NCBI RefSeq assembly: GCF_934754935.1
Contig: NZ_CAKVJB010000021.1
Span: forward strand, 1-42,235
Direction: 5' to 3'
Source: an uncultured Holdemanella sp.
GTDB taxonomy: Bacteria > Bacillota_I > Bacilli_A > Erysipelotrichales > Erysipelotrichaceae
Length of the DNA stretch: 42,235 bases
Below the pieces are notes generated by a model, which had not been told where the DNA came from, did not search any database, and saw nothing but the letters and a program-made list of their open reading frames with translations. Position 1 is the stretch's first letter. Each line of letters starts with the position of its first letter. Shown here piece by piece: positions 7,480-15,309 of this stretch. The position numbers and the translations under genes were made by a program.

Positions 7480-8373
7480 TTATTCTCCTTTCGGCTTTGA
7501 AAACTTATGAATAATTGTAATAAACAATAACGAAATCAAGAACAACAATAAAGCCATTGTCCATAGGGCTGCCTTCATTTCTCCGCCTTCCATCGCATTT
7601 CCCATTTGTGCTGCAATTTCTGTTGTTAGTGTTTTTGAAGTGGAAAAAATACTCTTAGGTAAAGCTGTTGTTTGACCAATAACCATCGCAACAGCTAAAG
7701 CTTCACCAAACGCTCTTGCTAATCCTAATACAATGCCTGAAATTACACCAGGTAATGCAGCAGGAATCACAACACGATATATCGTTTGCCAACGTGTTGA
7801 GCCAAGTCCATAAGCTGCCATTCGTGTTTCTTTTGATACGGCTCGAATTGCATCACTGGCAACACTTGTAATCGATGGGAAAATCATAATCGATAAAACT
7901 AAACTTGCTGCAAGTATGGAGTGTCCTACCTGCAAATCAAATACTTTCTTTAAAAACGGAATCAAAACCGTTAATCCAACCCATCCATAAACAACACTAG
8001 GAATTCCGGCAAAGATTTCTACCATAGGACGATAGAACTTCTCACCAAATTTAGGTGAAATTTCTGTCATGAAAATAGAAGATCCTAACGCAAATGGTGT
8101 GGCAATCAATAGTGCTAATCCACAAACACACAATGAACCAACAATGAAGATCAAGGCTCCGACATGTCCTTTGGAACTCGCATTATCCACAGGTGTCCAA
8201 TTTGCACTACCGAGAAACTCTTTTAGAGTATGATGAAATTTTAAAAATGTATCTGAACCTTTATAAACTAGAAAGGCTCCAATCAATAGAGTTAAAAATA
8301 TCACAAACAGACCACCGATTGTTACAAGAATCTGCCAGAAATATTCTTTACAAAACATGCTTTTACGACTCAT
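7480..8373 (-). CDS. pstC: Phosphate ABC transporter permease PstC
   Basis: The second permease of the phosphate importer. I place the start at 8373 (MSRKSMFCKEYFW, 297 residues) because GGAGGAATTTA directly precedes it; an in-frame start 14 codons upstream has no ribosome binding site and covers the intercistronic hairpin. Six hydrophobic helices are visible, with the PstC coupling loop SDAIRAVSKETRMAAYGLGSTRWQTIYRVVIPAALPGVISGIVLGLARAFGEALAV. It follows pstS with a hairpin between them. Confidence 0.96.
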   Translation of the reverse strand: MSRKSMFCKEYFWQILVTIGGLFVIFLTLLIGAFLVYKGSDTFLKFHHTLKEFLGSANWTPVDNASSKGHVGALIFIVGSLCVCGLALLIATPFALGSSIFMTEISPKFGEKFYRPMVEIFAGIPSVVYGWVGLTVLIPFLKKVFDLQVGHSILAASLVLSIMIFPSITSVASDAIRAVSKETRMAAYGLGSTRWQTIYRVVIPAALPGVISGIVLGLARAFGEALAVAMVIGQTTALPKSIFSTSKTLTTEIAAQMGNAMEGGEMKAALWTMALLLFLISLLFITIIHKFSKPKGE

Positions 8374-8397
8374 TAAATTCCTCCAAACTAAATGAAT

Positions 8398-8423
8398 AAC
8401 GGACATATATTTCAATGTCCGTT
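8398..8423 (-). promoter_or_regulatory. Intercistronic hairpin between pstS and pstC
   Basis: AACGGACAT/ATGTCCGTT form a perfect 9-bp stem with an 8-nt loop just after the pstS stop. No T run follows on the minus strand, so it is more likely a 3' stabiliser or weak attenuator than a full terminator. Such a hairpin would let the binding protein be made in excess over the membrane subunits; that role is inferred. Confidence 0.65.
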
Positions 8424-8436
8424 AAAGAACTAGTAA

Positions 8437-9315
8437 TTAGTGATCTGTTTTTTCCATTTTACTAGAAACACCATAGCCTAATGATTCCATTTTCTTACCG
8501 AATTTTTCACCCATGATGTAATCTAAGAATGCTTTTGTTGCTTCGTCTGGTTCTCCATTTGTATACATGTGTTCAAATGTCCAAACTTTGTAGTCACCAC
8601 TATATGTATTTTCTAATGTAGGTTCAACACCATCAATTGCGATTGTATCTACATCGTCATTGTCTACTAAATAAGACAATGCTACATAACCAATTGCACC
8701 CTTTGTATCTGTTACATTTTGTAACAATACACCAGAATCATCCGTTTCCATTGAAGCATTGCTAGCTTCTTCATTTCCATCTAATGCATATTTTTGGAAT
8801 GTGGCTCTTGTTCCTGATGAAGTTGGACGAGTTACTAAAACGATTTCTTCATCGGGCCCACCAACATCTTTCCAGTTTGTTGTTTTTCCTGTGAAGATGT
8901 CAATTAATTGTTGTTTTGTTAAATCTTTAACACCAACATCTTTATTTACGATTGGAGCCATTGTTACAACACAAACTTGGTGATCTACTAAATCTTTAGC
9001 TTGATCCTTATCTAATTTTTCTTCAGCTGCAACATCTGAGTTTCCTAAAGTAACTGTTTTATCAGCTACCTGTTTTAAACCTTCTCCTGATCCACCCGCA
9101 TCAACTGTAATAGAAACATCTGGGTTTTCATTTAAGAATTGTTCTGCTGCAACATCCACCAATGGTTTCAATGCACTTGAACCTGCGGCTGTAATTGTTC
9201 CGCTTAAACTTTTTCCTTCTGATTTACTGTCATCTGATGCAGTATTTGATGAACTACATCCTACCATAGCTGCAGATAATCCTACGACCATTGCACCTTT
9301 TAAAAACTTATTCAT
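8437..9315 (-). CDS. pstS: Phosphate-binding lipoprotein PstS
   Basis: Extracellular lipoprotein that captures phosphate for PstCAB. The start at 9315 (MNKFLKGAMVVGL, 292 residues) follows GAGGACAAGG and gives a proper lipoprotein signal with the lipobox AAMVGC; the Cys is residue 20. The mature part has the PstS phosphate site: TAAGSSALKPL, ADAGGSGEGLKQV, and RPTSSGTRATFQKYAL. A phased Pho box lies directly upstream, so the gene should be induced by phosphate starvation. First gene of pstS-pstC-pstA-pstB-phoU. Confidence 0.97.
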   Translation of the reverse strand: MNKFLKGAMVVGLSAAMVGCSSSNTASDDSKSEGKSLSGTITAAGSSALKPLVDVAAEQFLNENPDVSITVDAGGSGEGLKQVADKTVTLGNSDVAAEEKLDKDQAKDLVDHQVCVVTMAPIVNKDVGVKDLTKQQLIDIFTGKTTNWKDVGGPDEEIVLVTRPTSSGTRATFQKYALDGNEEASNASMETDDSGVLLQNVTDTKGAIGYVALSYLVDNDDVDTIAIDGVEPTLENTYSGDYKVWTFEHMYTNGEPDEATKAFLDYIMGEKFGKKMESLGYGVSSKMEKTDH

Positions 9316-9348
9316 ATTTTCCTTGTCCTCTTTTCTTTCGACACACAT

Positions 9349-9402
9349 ATCATAATGCATGTTTGTTAAACAAAAAGAATGGTTCTGTTAAGCTTTTGTT
9401 AA
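9349..9402 (-). promoter_or_regulatory. Pho box and promoter of the pst operon
   Basis: On the minus strand TTAACA occurs at 9397-9402, 9386-9391 and 9364-9369, that is, in an exact 11-bp phase with one degenerate repeat at 9375-9380. This is the direct-repeat layout bound by PhoP/PhoB-type response regulators. A -10 TATGAT (9349-9354) lies 9 bp past the last repeat, which takes the place of a -35. No phoPR genes are in the window. Confidence 0.85.
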
Positions 9403-9454
9403 ATGATTTGTTTCGATTCTGAATACACTTGAATTTAATTTATGAACAAATCTC

Positions 9455-9483
9455 TTGAAATTAAATGTAAACAAATGTATAAT
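9455..9483 (+). promoter_or_regulatory. Promoter of the serC-serA-PHP operon
   Basis: TTGAAA (9455-9460), 17 bp, TATAAT (9478-9483). Transcription would start near 9490, about 45 nt before the serC ATG. Confidence 0.85.
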
Positions 9484-9505
9484 CATGAAACATAAAGAAA
9501 GGAAA

Positions 9506-9523
9506 GGTGGAAATATTTTCACC
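9506..9523 (+). promoter_or_regulatory. Palindrome in the serC 5' region (candidate operator)
   Basis: GGTGGAAATATTTTCACC is an 18-bp palindrome with a single mismatch and no spacer. It lies between the likely transcription start and the Shine-Dalgarno GAGGT (9524-9528). With no loop it is better read as a dimeric protein site on DNA than as an RNA hairpin. The regulator is unknown. Confidence 0.5.
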
Positions 9524-9534
9524 GAGGTAACAAT

Positions 9535-10620
9535 ATGACACGTGTATATAACTTTAGTGCCGGTCCCGCATGCTTACCAGAATGGGTATTAAAAAAAGCT
9601 GCGAACGAAATGTTGGATGCTCATAATAGTGGAATGAGCGTCATGGAGATGTCCCACCGTTCCAGTGAATTTAAAGATATTATAGATACTTGTAAAGCAA
9701 GACTAAAAAGATTGATGAACATCCCAGATGAATATGAAATTTTATTCTTACAAGGAGGTGCTTCTTTACAATTCACTATGATTCCTTTAAATCTAGAAAA
9801 ACATAACGTAGATTTGATCAATACGGGTCAATGGACAAAAAAAGCTTTAAAAGAACATGAAAAATTAGGAAAAGTAAATGTAGTTGCTTCTAGTGCAGAA
9901 GACAACTTTACATATATTCCTAAAATCAAACAAGAAGATTTAAGTGAAGATTCTGATTATGTATATATTTGCGAAAACAACACAATCTATGGAACTAAAT
10001 ATAAAGAGCTTCCTCCACATGCAGGTAAGCTTTTAGTTGCGGATTTATCAAGTTGTATTTTAAGTGAAAAAACCGATGTTTCTAAATACGATTTGATTTT
10101 TGCCGGTGCCCAAAAGAATATGGGACCTGCTGGATTAACGGTGGTTATTATTAAAAAAGACTTGATTGGTTTAGCTGATGAAAAAACACCAAGCATGTTA
10201 AACTACAAAACATATGCAGACAATGATTCTATGTTCAACACGCCACCTACTTATGCAATCTATATTTGTGGTTTAGTACTTGAATGGTTAGAAACTCAAA
10301 TTGGTGGATTGGAAAACATGGAAAAAATCAATCGTCAAAAAGCTAAATTACTATATGACTATATCGATGCTTCTAAATTATATTCAAATCCTGTTGTACC
10401 TGAGGATCGTTCTTATACAAATGTTCCTTTTGTGACTGGTGATAAAGATTTAGATGCTAAATTTGTCAAAGAAGCAAAAGAAGCAGGTATTGTGAATATT
10501 AAAGGTCACAGAACTGTTGGTGGTATGCGTGCAAGCATTTATAATGCCATGCCACTTGAAGGGGTAGAAGCCCTAATCGCATTTATGAAGAAATTTGAAG
10601 AGGAGAATTATAATGCCTAA
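9535..10620 (+). CDS. serC: Phosphoserine aminotransferase
   Basis: PLP enzyme that transaminates 3-phosphohydroxypyruvate to phosphoserine, the second step of serine synthesis; it can also serve pyridoxal synthesis. The 361 residues start with the family hallmark VYNFSAGPACLPEWVL, and the PLP lysine is K194 in FAGAQKNMGPAG. The C terminus holds VGGMRASIYNAM. GAGGT lies 6 nt before the ATG. It overlaps serA by 8 bases, indicating coupled translation. A single consensus promoter and an unusual palindrome lie upstream. Confidence 0.97.
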   Translation: MTRVYNFSAGPACLPEWVLKKAANEMLDAHNSGMSVMEMSHRSSEFKDIIDTCKARLKRLMNIPDEYEILFLQGGASLQFTMIPLNLEKHNVDLINTGQWTKKALKEHEKLGKVNVVASSAEDNFTYIPKIKQEDLSEDSDYVYICENNTIYGTKYKELPPHAGKLLVADLSSCILSEKTDVSKYDLIFAGAQKNMGPAGLTVVIIKKDLIGLADEKTPSMLNYKTYADNDSMFNTPPTYAIYICGLVLEWLETQIGGLENMEKINRQKAKLLYDYIDASKLYSNPVVPEDRSYTNVPFVTGDKDLDAKFVKEAKEAGIVNIKGHRTVGGMRASIYNAMPLEGVEALIAFMKKFEEENYNA

Positions 10621-11761
10621 AATAAAACTCTATAACAATATTGCTCAAATTGGTTTAGATCAATTTAATCAAAATTATGAAGTAAACGAAAACATGGAAG
10701 ATGAAGATGCCATTTTAGTTCGTAGTGCCAATCTTCATGATATTGAATATGGCAAAAATTTAAAGGCCATTGCCCGTGCTGGCGCGGGTGTTAATAATAT
10801 CGATATTGATACTTGTACAAAAAAAGGGATTGTCGTATTTAATACTCCAGGTGCAAACAGCAATGCTGTAAAAGAACTTGTGTTTGCGGGTATGCTACTG
10901 GCAAGTCGTGATATCTATCATGGTATTGAATGGATCCAAACACAAAAAGAAAATGAGAACATCGCAAAGGATGTGGAAAAACAAAAGAAAAAATATGCAG
11001 GACATGAATTAACCGGTAAATCATTAGGTGTCATTGGTTGTGGTGCCATTGGTATTCAAGTTGCCAATCTAGCTTTACGATTTGGCATGAAAGTATATGG
11101 ATATGATCCTTATATGTCTGTTGATGCAGCATGGAACTTGTCTCGTTATGTAAACCATGTCACAAATATCGATGATCTATATCGCCAATGTGATTTCATC
11201 ACAATTCACGTACCTTTAAATGATGGAACTAAAAACTTTATCAATAAAGATAGTTTTGACAAAATGAAGGATGGTGTGAAGTTATTGAACTTTGCGCGTG
11301 GCGGCCTTGTAGATGAAGATGCCCTATTAGAAGCATTAGATGATAATAAAGTTGCATCTTATGTGACTGATTTCCCTAGTCAAAAAGTACTTCAAAATGA
11401 TAAAGTCATTGCGATTCCTCACTTAGGTGCTTCAACCGAGGAAAGTGAAGAGAATTGTGCTGTAAAAGCAGCTCAGGAATTAATGGATTTTTTAACTTAT
11501 GGTAACATTTCAAATTCTGTTAATTTACCAAATGCGAAAATGGATATGAATTCACCATTTAGAATCACTTGTATTCATGAAAATAAACCAAAGATGATTT
11601 CTCAAATTACTGATGTTTTAAAGGATGCCAATATTGAAAATTTGATGAATAAATCTAAGAAAGATATTGCGTATACAATCATTGATTTGGATTCTGAAGT
11701 CGATATTTCACCAATTAAGAAAATCAATGGTATGATTCGAGTATCTACTTATAAGAAATAG
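10613..11761 (+). CDS. serA: D-3-phosphoglycerate dehydrogenase
   Basis: NAD-dependent first enzyme of serine synthesis. The start at 10613 (MPKIKLYNNIAQ, 382 residues) follows GAGGAG. The Rossmann motif GVIGCGAIG is at about 139-147, the catalytic Arg in NFARGG at 229, and the catalytic His in PHLGAST at 270. Where many SerA proteins have Glu in FPxE, this one reads FPSQ (Gln257), so the acid partner is changed or elsewhere. The last 70 or so residues form a single ACT domain (FRITCIHENKPKMISQITDVL), a likely serine-feedback site; the large intervening domain of long SerA types is absent. Confidence 0.95.
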   Translation: MPKIKLYNNIAQIGLDQFNQNYEVNENMEDEDAILVRSANLHDIEYGKNLKAIARAGAGVNNIDIDTCTKKGIVVFNTPGANSNAVKELVFAGMLLASRDIYHGIEWIQTQKENENIAKDVEKQKKKYAGHELTGKSLGVIGCGAIGIQVANLALRFGMKVYGYDPYMSVDAAWNLSRYVNHVTNIDDLYRQCDFITIHVPLNDGTKNFINKDSFDKMKDGVKLLNFARGGLVDEDALLEALDDNKVASYVTDFPSQKVLQNDKVIAIPHLGASTEESEENCAVKAAQELMDFLTYGNISNSVNLPNAKMDMNSPFRITCIHENKPKMISQITDVLKDANIENLMNKSKKDIAYTIIDLDSEVDISPIKKINGMIRVSTYKK

Positions 11762-11770
11762 GATAGTATT

Positions 11771-12547
11771 ATGATTGATGCACATACTCATTTAGAAAAT
11801 GGTGATTTAAGTGTCGAATATGTTCATAAATTTATTGATGCGGCCAAAGAAAAAGGAATCACACATCTTCAGATTTTAGATCATACGCATAGATTCTTTG
11901 AATTTAAAGACTGTTATAAAAGGGTTTGTGAAGTTTCTAAACTACAAGAAGATTGGTTTCTAAAGAAACAAAAGAACTCCATAGATGATTATTTAAAATT
12001 AATTGACGCATTAAAAAAGGAAACTTTTGACATAGATGTATCTTTTGGCCTTGAAGTATGTTATACGCCTGAAACAGAAAGTTTATTATCCTCAATCCTT
12101 GAACATTATCAATTCGACTTTCTAGTAGGCAGTGTACATTCTGTAAATGGCTATTTATATGATATGGATGCCTTTTCCAAAGAATTGCTTTGGGATAAAA
12201 ATGATCCTTCTAATATTTATAAAGCTTATTATGACTCTATTGAAAAACTAATCCAATCCAATCTCTTTGATCAAGTTGGTCATCCAGACGTGATAAAAAT
12301 GTATTCGATTGATCCAGGCTATGATTTACATCCTACCTACCATCATATTGCTAGTTTGGCAAAAGAATACAACATCAAAATGGAAGACAACACAAAAGCT
12401 CATTATTCATATCATCATCCGGATGTGGGTTTAAATGATGATTTCAGAAAAATCCTAAAAGAAAATAATGTACAAATTGTGACTGCAAGCGATGCTCATT
12501 ATCCTAGTGATGTGGCCAGATGCTTCGAATTATTAGATCCTAGATAA
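11771..12547 (+). CDS. PHP-domain phosphatase of the histidinol-phosphatase (HisJ) type; candidate phosphoserine phosphatase
   Basis: The 258-residue protein carries a full trinuclear PHP metal site: H5 and H7 in DAHTHLE, D37-H38-H40 in LDHTH, E95 in GLEV, H123 in GSVHS, H171 in GHPD, E205 in MEDNT, and D241-H243 in SDAH. The closest known activity is histidinol phosphatase, but no his genes are nearby. It is the third gene after serC and serA, 9 nt behind serA and ahead of the operon terminator. The one serine step not encoded by the first two genes is phosphoserine dephosphorylation, so I infer that activity. The fold assignment is firm and the substrate is not. Confidence 0.85.
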   Translation: MIDAHTHLENGDLSVEYVHKFIDAAKEKGITHLQILDHTHRFFEFKDCYKRVCEVSKLQEDWFLKKQKNSIDDYLKLIDALKKETFDIDVSFGLEVCYTPETESLLSSILEHYQFDFLVGSVHSVNGYLYDMDAFSKELLWDKNDPSNIYKAYYDSIEKLIQSNLFDQVGHPDVIKMYSIDPGYDLHPTYHHIASLAKEYNIKMEDNTKAHYSYHHPDVGLNDDFRKILKENNVQIVTASDAHYPSDVARCFELLDPR

Positions 12548-12564
12548 ACCTAGGATCTTTTTTT
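12536..12564 (+). terminator. Terminator of the serine operon
   Basis: GATCCTAG pairs with CTAGGATC (12536-12557) and is followed by seven T. The upstream arm includes the last codons of the PHP gene and the loop contains its stop codon. Confidence 0.9.
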
Positions 12565-12585
12565 GTGCAAAGAAAAAGACAGAGA

Positions 12586-13506
12586 TTAATCTGTCTGGGT
12601 CTCTTTATTGACTAAAAATACACTTAAGCTTACTAGAATTAAGGCAATTAAGCTTGAAAACTGGAATGCTTGATTGGATTCATGTAAGACAACACTTGAT
12701 AGAATAACACCAATAATGGGTGTTACACACATATAGACACCAATCTTACTGACAGGATTTACAGATAGTAATAATCCCCAAATCGTATAGGCAATAGCGG
12801 ATACAAGGGCTAGATGAATCAATACAACTAGACCTAGATTAAATCTAAATGTAATGTGTCCTCCCATCACATATCCAGTGATAACCAGCAAAACACCACC
12901 TAAAAAGAATTGGTATCCACTTAATAGTACGGCATTTTGATTTTGCGTAAACTTCTTAATAAAAGCCGCTGATATAGCTCCACATAATTGTGACATCAAT
13001 ACAAATCCTTCTCCTAGAAACGAAAAGCTTGCACTAGCCCCACTCATATTCATGAATAAAATACCTAAGAATCCGATAAAACATCCTAATGTTTTTCTAA
13101 ATGTTAGTTTTTCATAATGAAAGATTAAACTAGCTACTAATAAAGATATAAAGGCACTAGTTCCTGTAATAATTGAACCATTTACGCCTGAAGTATGTGA
13201 AAGTCCTATATAGTAGAAAAAATATTGTCCAGCTGTTTGAAATAGAGCTAATGTACATATGCCTCGAACATTCTCTTTTTTAGCGACTAATACATTTTTC
13301 TGCAAGAAAGAACCAAATAGTATGACTAAAAGTCCAGCTAACGCAAAGCGAATACCCGCAAACATCAATATGCTGGGTACGCCTTCAATATTAAATAATT
13401 GATATCCCCATTTAATAAAGGGTGCTGCGCTTCCCCATAGTGTACAACATAGCATGGCTAGTAAAAACACATGGGATGTTTTTTTAAAAAACTCCCTATT
13501 CTCCAT
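12586..13506 (-). CDS. EamA-family (DMT superfamily) transporter
   Basis: The 306-residue integral membrane protein has about ten hydrophobic helices in two EamA repeats. Repeat 1 begins LAMLCCTLWGSAAPFIKWGY and includes the conserved ALFQTAGQYFFYYIGLSHTSG stretch. Repeat 2 includes GEGFVLMSQLCGAISAAFIKK and ends near VTPIIGVILSSVVLHE. The family exports amino acids, nucleosides and other metabolites; the substrate cannot be read from sequence. It starts 14 nt after the Uup stop and is likely cotranscribed. The only purine-rich site (GGAAGG) is about 15 nt from the ATG, so its own ribosome binding is weak. Confidence 0.88.
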   Translation of the reverse strand: MENREFFKKTSHVFLLAMLCCTLWGSAAPFIKWGYQLFNIEGVPSILMFAGIRFALAGLLVILFGSFLQKNVLVAKKENVRGICTLALFQTAGQYFFYYIGLSHTSGVNGSIITGTSAFISLLVASLIFHYEKLTFRKTLGCFIGFLGILFMNMSGASASFSFLGEGFVLMSQLCGAISAAFIKKFTQNQNAVLLSGYQFFLGGVLLVITGYVMGGHITFRFNLGLVVLIHLALVSAIAYTIWGLLLSVNPVSKIGVYMCVTPIIGVILSSVVLHESNQAFQFSSLIALILVSLSVFLVNKETQTD

Positions 13507-13520
13507 ATTCTATTAAAACT

Positions 13521-15263
13521 TTATCCTTCCTTTTTTTCCTCTAATTCCATCCAGCGATTGGTTAAAATTTCAAGTTCTTCTTCTTTTTGCGTTCTTAAAT
13601 CACTTAATTCTTTTAATTTCGCAAAATCACTTTGACAGTCATTCATTTGATGGTCTAACGATTCCATTTCTGTTTCTAATAATTCCATTTTCTCTGGTAA
13701 TTGTTCTAATTCTTTTTTCTCCATATAAGATAATAAAGAACGTTTCTTCTTTTCGACTGGTTTTTGTATAACCACCTTTTTATTTTCATCTTTTGATTTC
13801 ACTAAATAATCACTATATCCACCACTATATTGTTTAAATGTACCATCTTCTTGATGAACAAATACTTTATCTACAACACGATCCAAGAAATAGCGGTCGT
13901 GACTAACAGTAATAATAGCTCCTTGGAAATTGTCCAAATAATCTTCTAATACGTCCAACGTTAAGATGTCCAAATCATTGGTTGGCTCATCTAATAATAA
14001 GATATTTGGCTCTTGCATCAAAACTCTTAATAGATAAAGTCTTCTTCTTTCGCCACCAGAAAGTCTTGATAGTGTGGTATAGTGCATGTTTCTTGGAAAT
14101 AAGAATCTTTCAAGCATTTGCGATGCACTTAGAGTCATTCGATCGTATTCAATAACTTTTGAAACTTCTTCAATATAATCAATAACACGCATATTTAAAT
14201 CAACGCCTTGATCGGCTTGTCTAAAATATCCAATTTTAACTGTAGTTCCATATTCAATCGTTCCGTAGGTTGGTTGTTTTAAACCTGCAATGACATCAAG
14301 TAATGTAGATTTTCCACATCCATTTTCTCCAATAATACCAATGCGGTCATGGCGTAATACAACATAGTTGAAATCATGAAACAATTCTTTTTCAGGATAT
14401 GTGAAACCCAAATTCATACATTCAATTGTTTTATTACCCAATCGCTGCATAGCGGCATTGATTTTCAAAGACTCTTCTTGTTGTTTAAAACGTTTCTGAC
14501 GTAATTCTTCAAATCTTTGTAGTCGACTATTTGATTTAGTTCCACGTGCTTGTACACCCGCTCTAACCCACTCTAATTCTTTTTTATATAAGTTCTTGTG
14601 TTTATGTGCAGCTAGTTTTTCTTGTTCAATACGCGTTTCTTTATTTTCTAGATTCACTTCATAATTTCCATTATGAATATATAAATCACCTTGATCTAAT
14701 TCAATCATTTTTGTGCAAACACGATCCAAGAAATAACGATCGTGAGTAACCATAAAAATTGCACTTTTAGAACGAATTAAATAATTCTCAAGCCATTCAA
14801 CCATATCGTTATCCAAATGGTTTGTCGGTTCATCTAGAAGCAATAAATCACAGCTTGTACATAATGCCAAGGCTAATGCAACTCTTTTTCTTTGGCCTCC
14901 AGACATAGTTGACATTGCACTTTGAAAATCTGTAATGCCAAGTTTTGTTAGTATGGATTTTAATTCGAATTCTGCAACAGGATGTTCATTTTTTGAATTC
15001 ACAAGTTGAATTTCATCCCATACACAATCTGTTTTGAATTCTGGATTTTGTGGTAAATAATGAATCTTGATTCCATTCTTTTTTATAATGGTTCCTGAAT
15101 CATAGGTTTCGATTCCTGCAAGTATTTTTAATAAAGTACTTTTACCTGTACCATTCACACCAATCAGTGCTATTTTATCTGTATCTTCTATCGTAAAAGA
15201 TGCATTTTTTAAGATGCATTTATCATTTATATTCTTTTTTAAACTTTCTGTTGAAATTAACAT
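13521..15263 (-). CDS. uup: ABC-F family ATPase, Uup-like
   Basis: A soluble protein with two ABC ATPase domains and no membrane segments. Domain 1 has Walker A GVNGTGKST, signature MSGGQRKR and Walker B LLLLDEPTNHLD. Domain 2 has GENGCGKST, LSGGERRR and ILLLDEPTNDLD. The linker (about 200-290) is the charged P-site tRNA interaction region. After about residue 505 a coiled-coil tail follows, starting SYMEKKELEQLPEKMELLE, which resembles the C-terminal domain of Uup rather than EttA. ABC-F proteins act on ribosomes; a resistance role cannot be excluded but lacks support. Total 580 residues; AGGTGATGTT precedes the ATG. Confidence 0.88.
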   Translation of the reverse strand: MLISTESLKKNINDKCILKNASFTIEDTDKIALIGVNGTGKSTLLKILAGIETYDSGTIIKKNGIKIHYLPQNPEFKTDCVWDEIQLVNSKNEHPVAEFELKSILTKLGITDFQSAMSTMSGGQRKRVALALALCTSCDLLLLDEPTNHLDNDMVEWLENYLIRSKSAIFMVTHDRYFLDRVCTKMIELDQGDLYIHNGNYEVNLENKETRIEQEKLAAHKHKNLYKKELEWVRAGVQARGTKSNSRLQRFEELRQKRFKQQEESLKINAAMQRLGNKTIECMNLGFTYPEKELFHDFNYVVLRHDRIGIIGENGCGKSTLLDVIAGLKQPTYGTIEYGTTVKIGYFRQADQGVDLNMRVIDYIEEVSKVIEYDRMTLSASQMLERFLFPRNMHYTTLSRLSGGERRRLYLLRVLMQEPNILLLDEPTNDLDILTLDVLEDYLDNFQGAIITVSHDRYFLDRVVDKVFVHQEDGTFKQYSGGYSDYLVKSKDENKKVVIQKPVEKKKRSLLSYMEKKELEQLPEKMELLETEMESLDHQMNDCQSDFAKLKELSDLRTQKEEELEILTNRWMELEEKKEG

Positions 15264-15309
15264 AACATCACCTGTGATTTATTATATAATAATTTTTGAG
15301 GTGACACGC
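15264..15309. promoter_or_regulatory. Divergent promoter region between uup and iadA
   Basis: The 46-bp gap holds a 10-bp palindrome, ATTATATAAT (about 15284-15293), able to supply a -10 on either strand. No good -35 is visible on either side. Short arms TCACCT and AGGTGA flank it, but these coincide with the two ribosome binding sites. Confidence 0.4.

Noticed and set aside
15264..15309. TCACCT/AGGTGA inverted repeat between uup and iadA as an operator
   Set aside because: The two arms are the ribosome binding sites of the divergent genes, which explains their complementarity.
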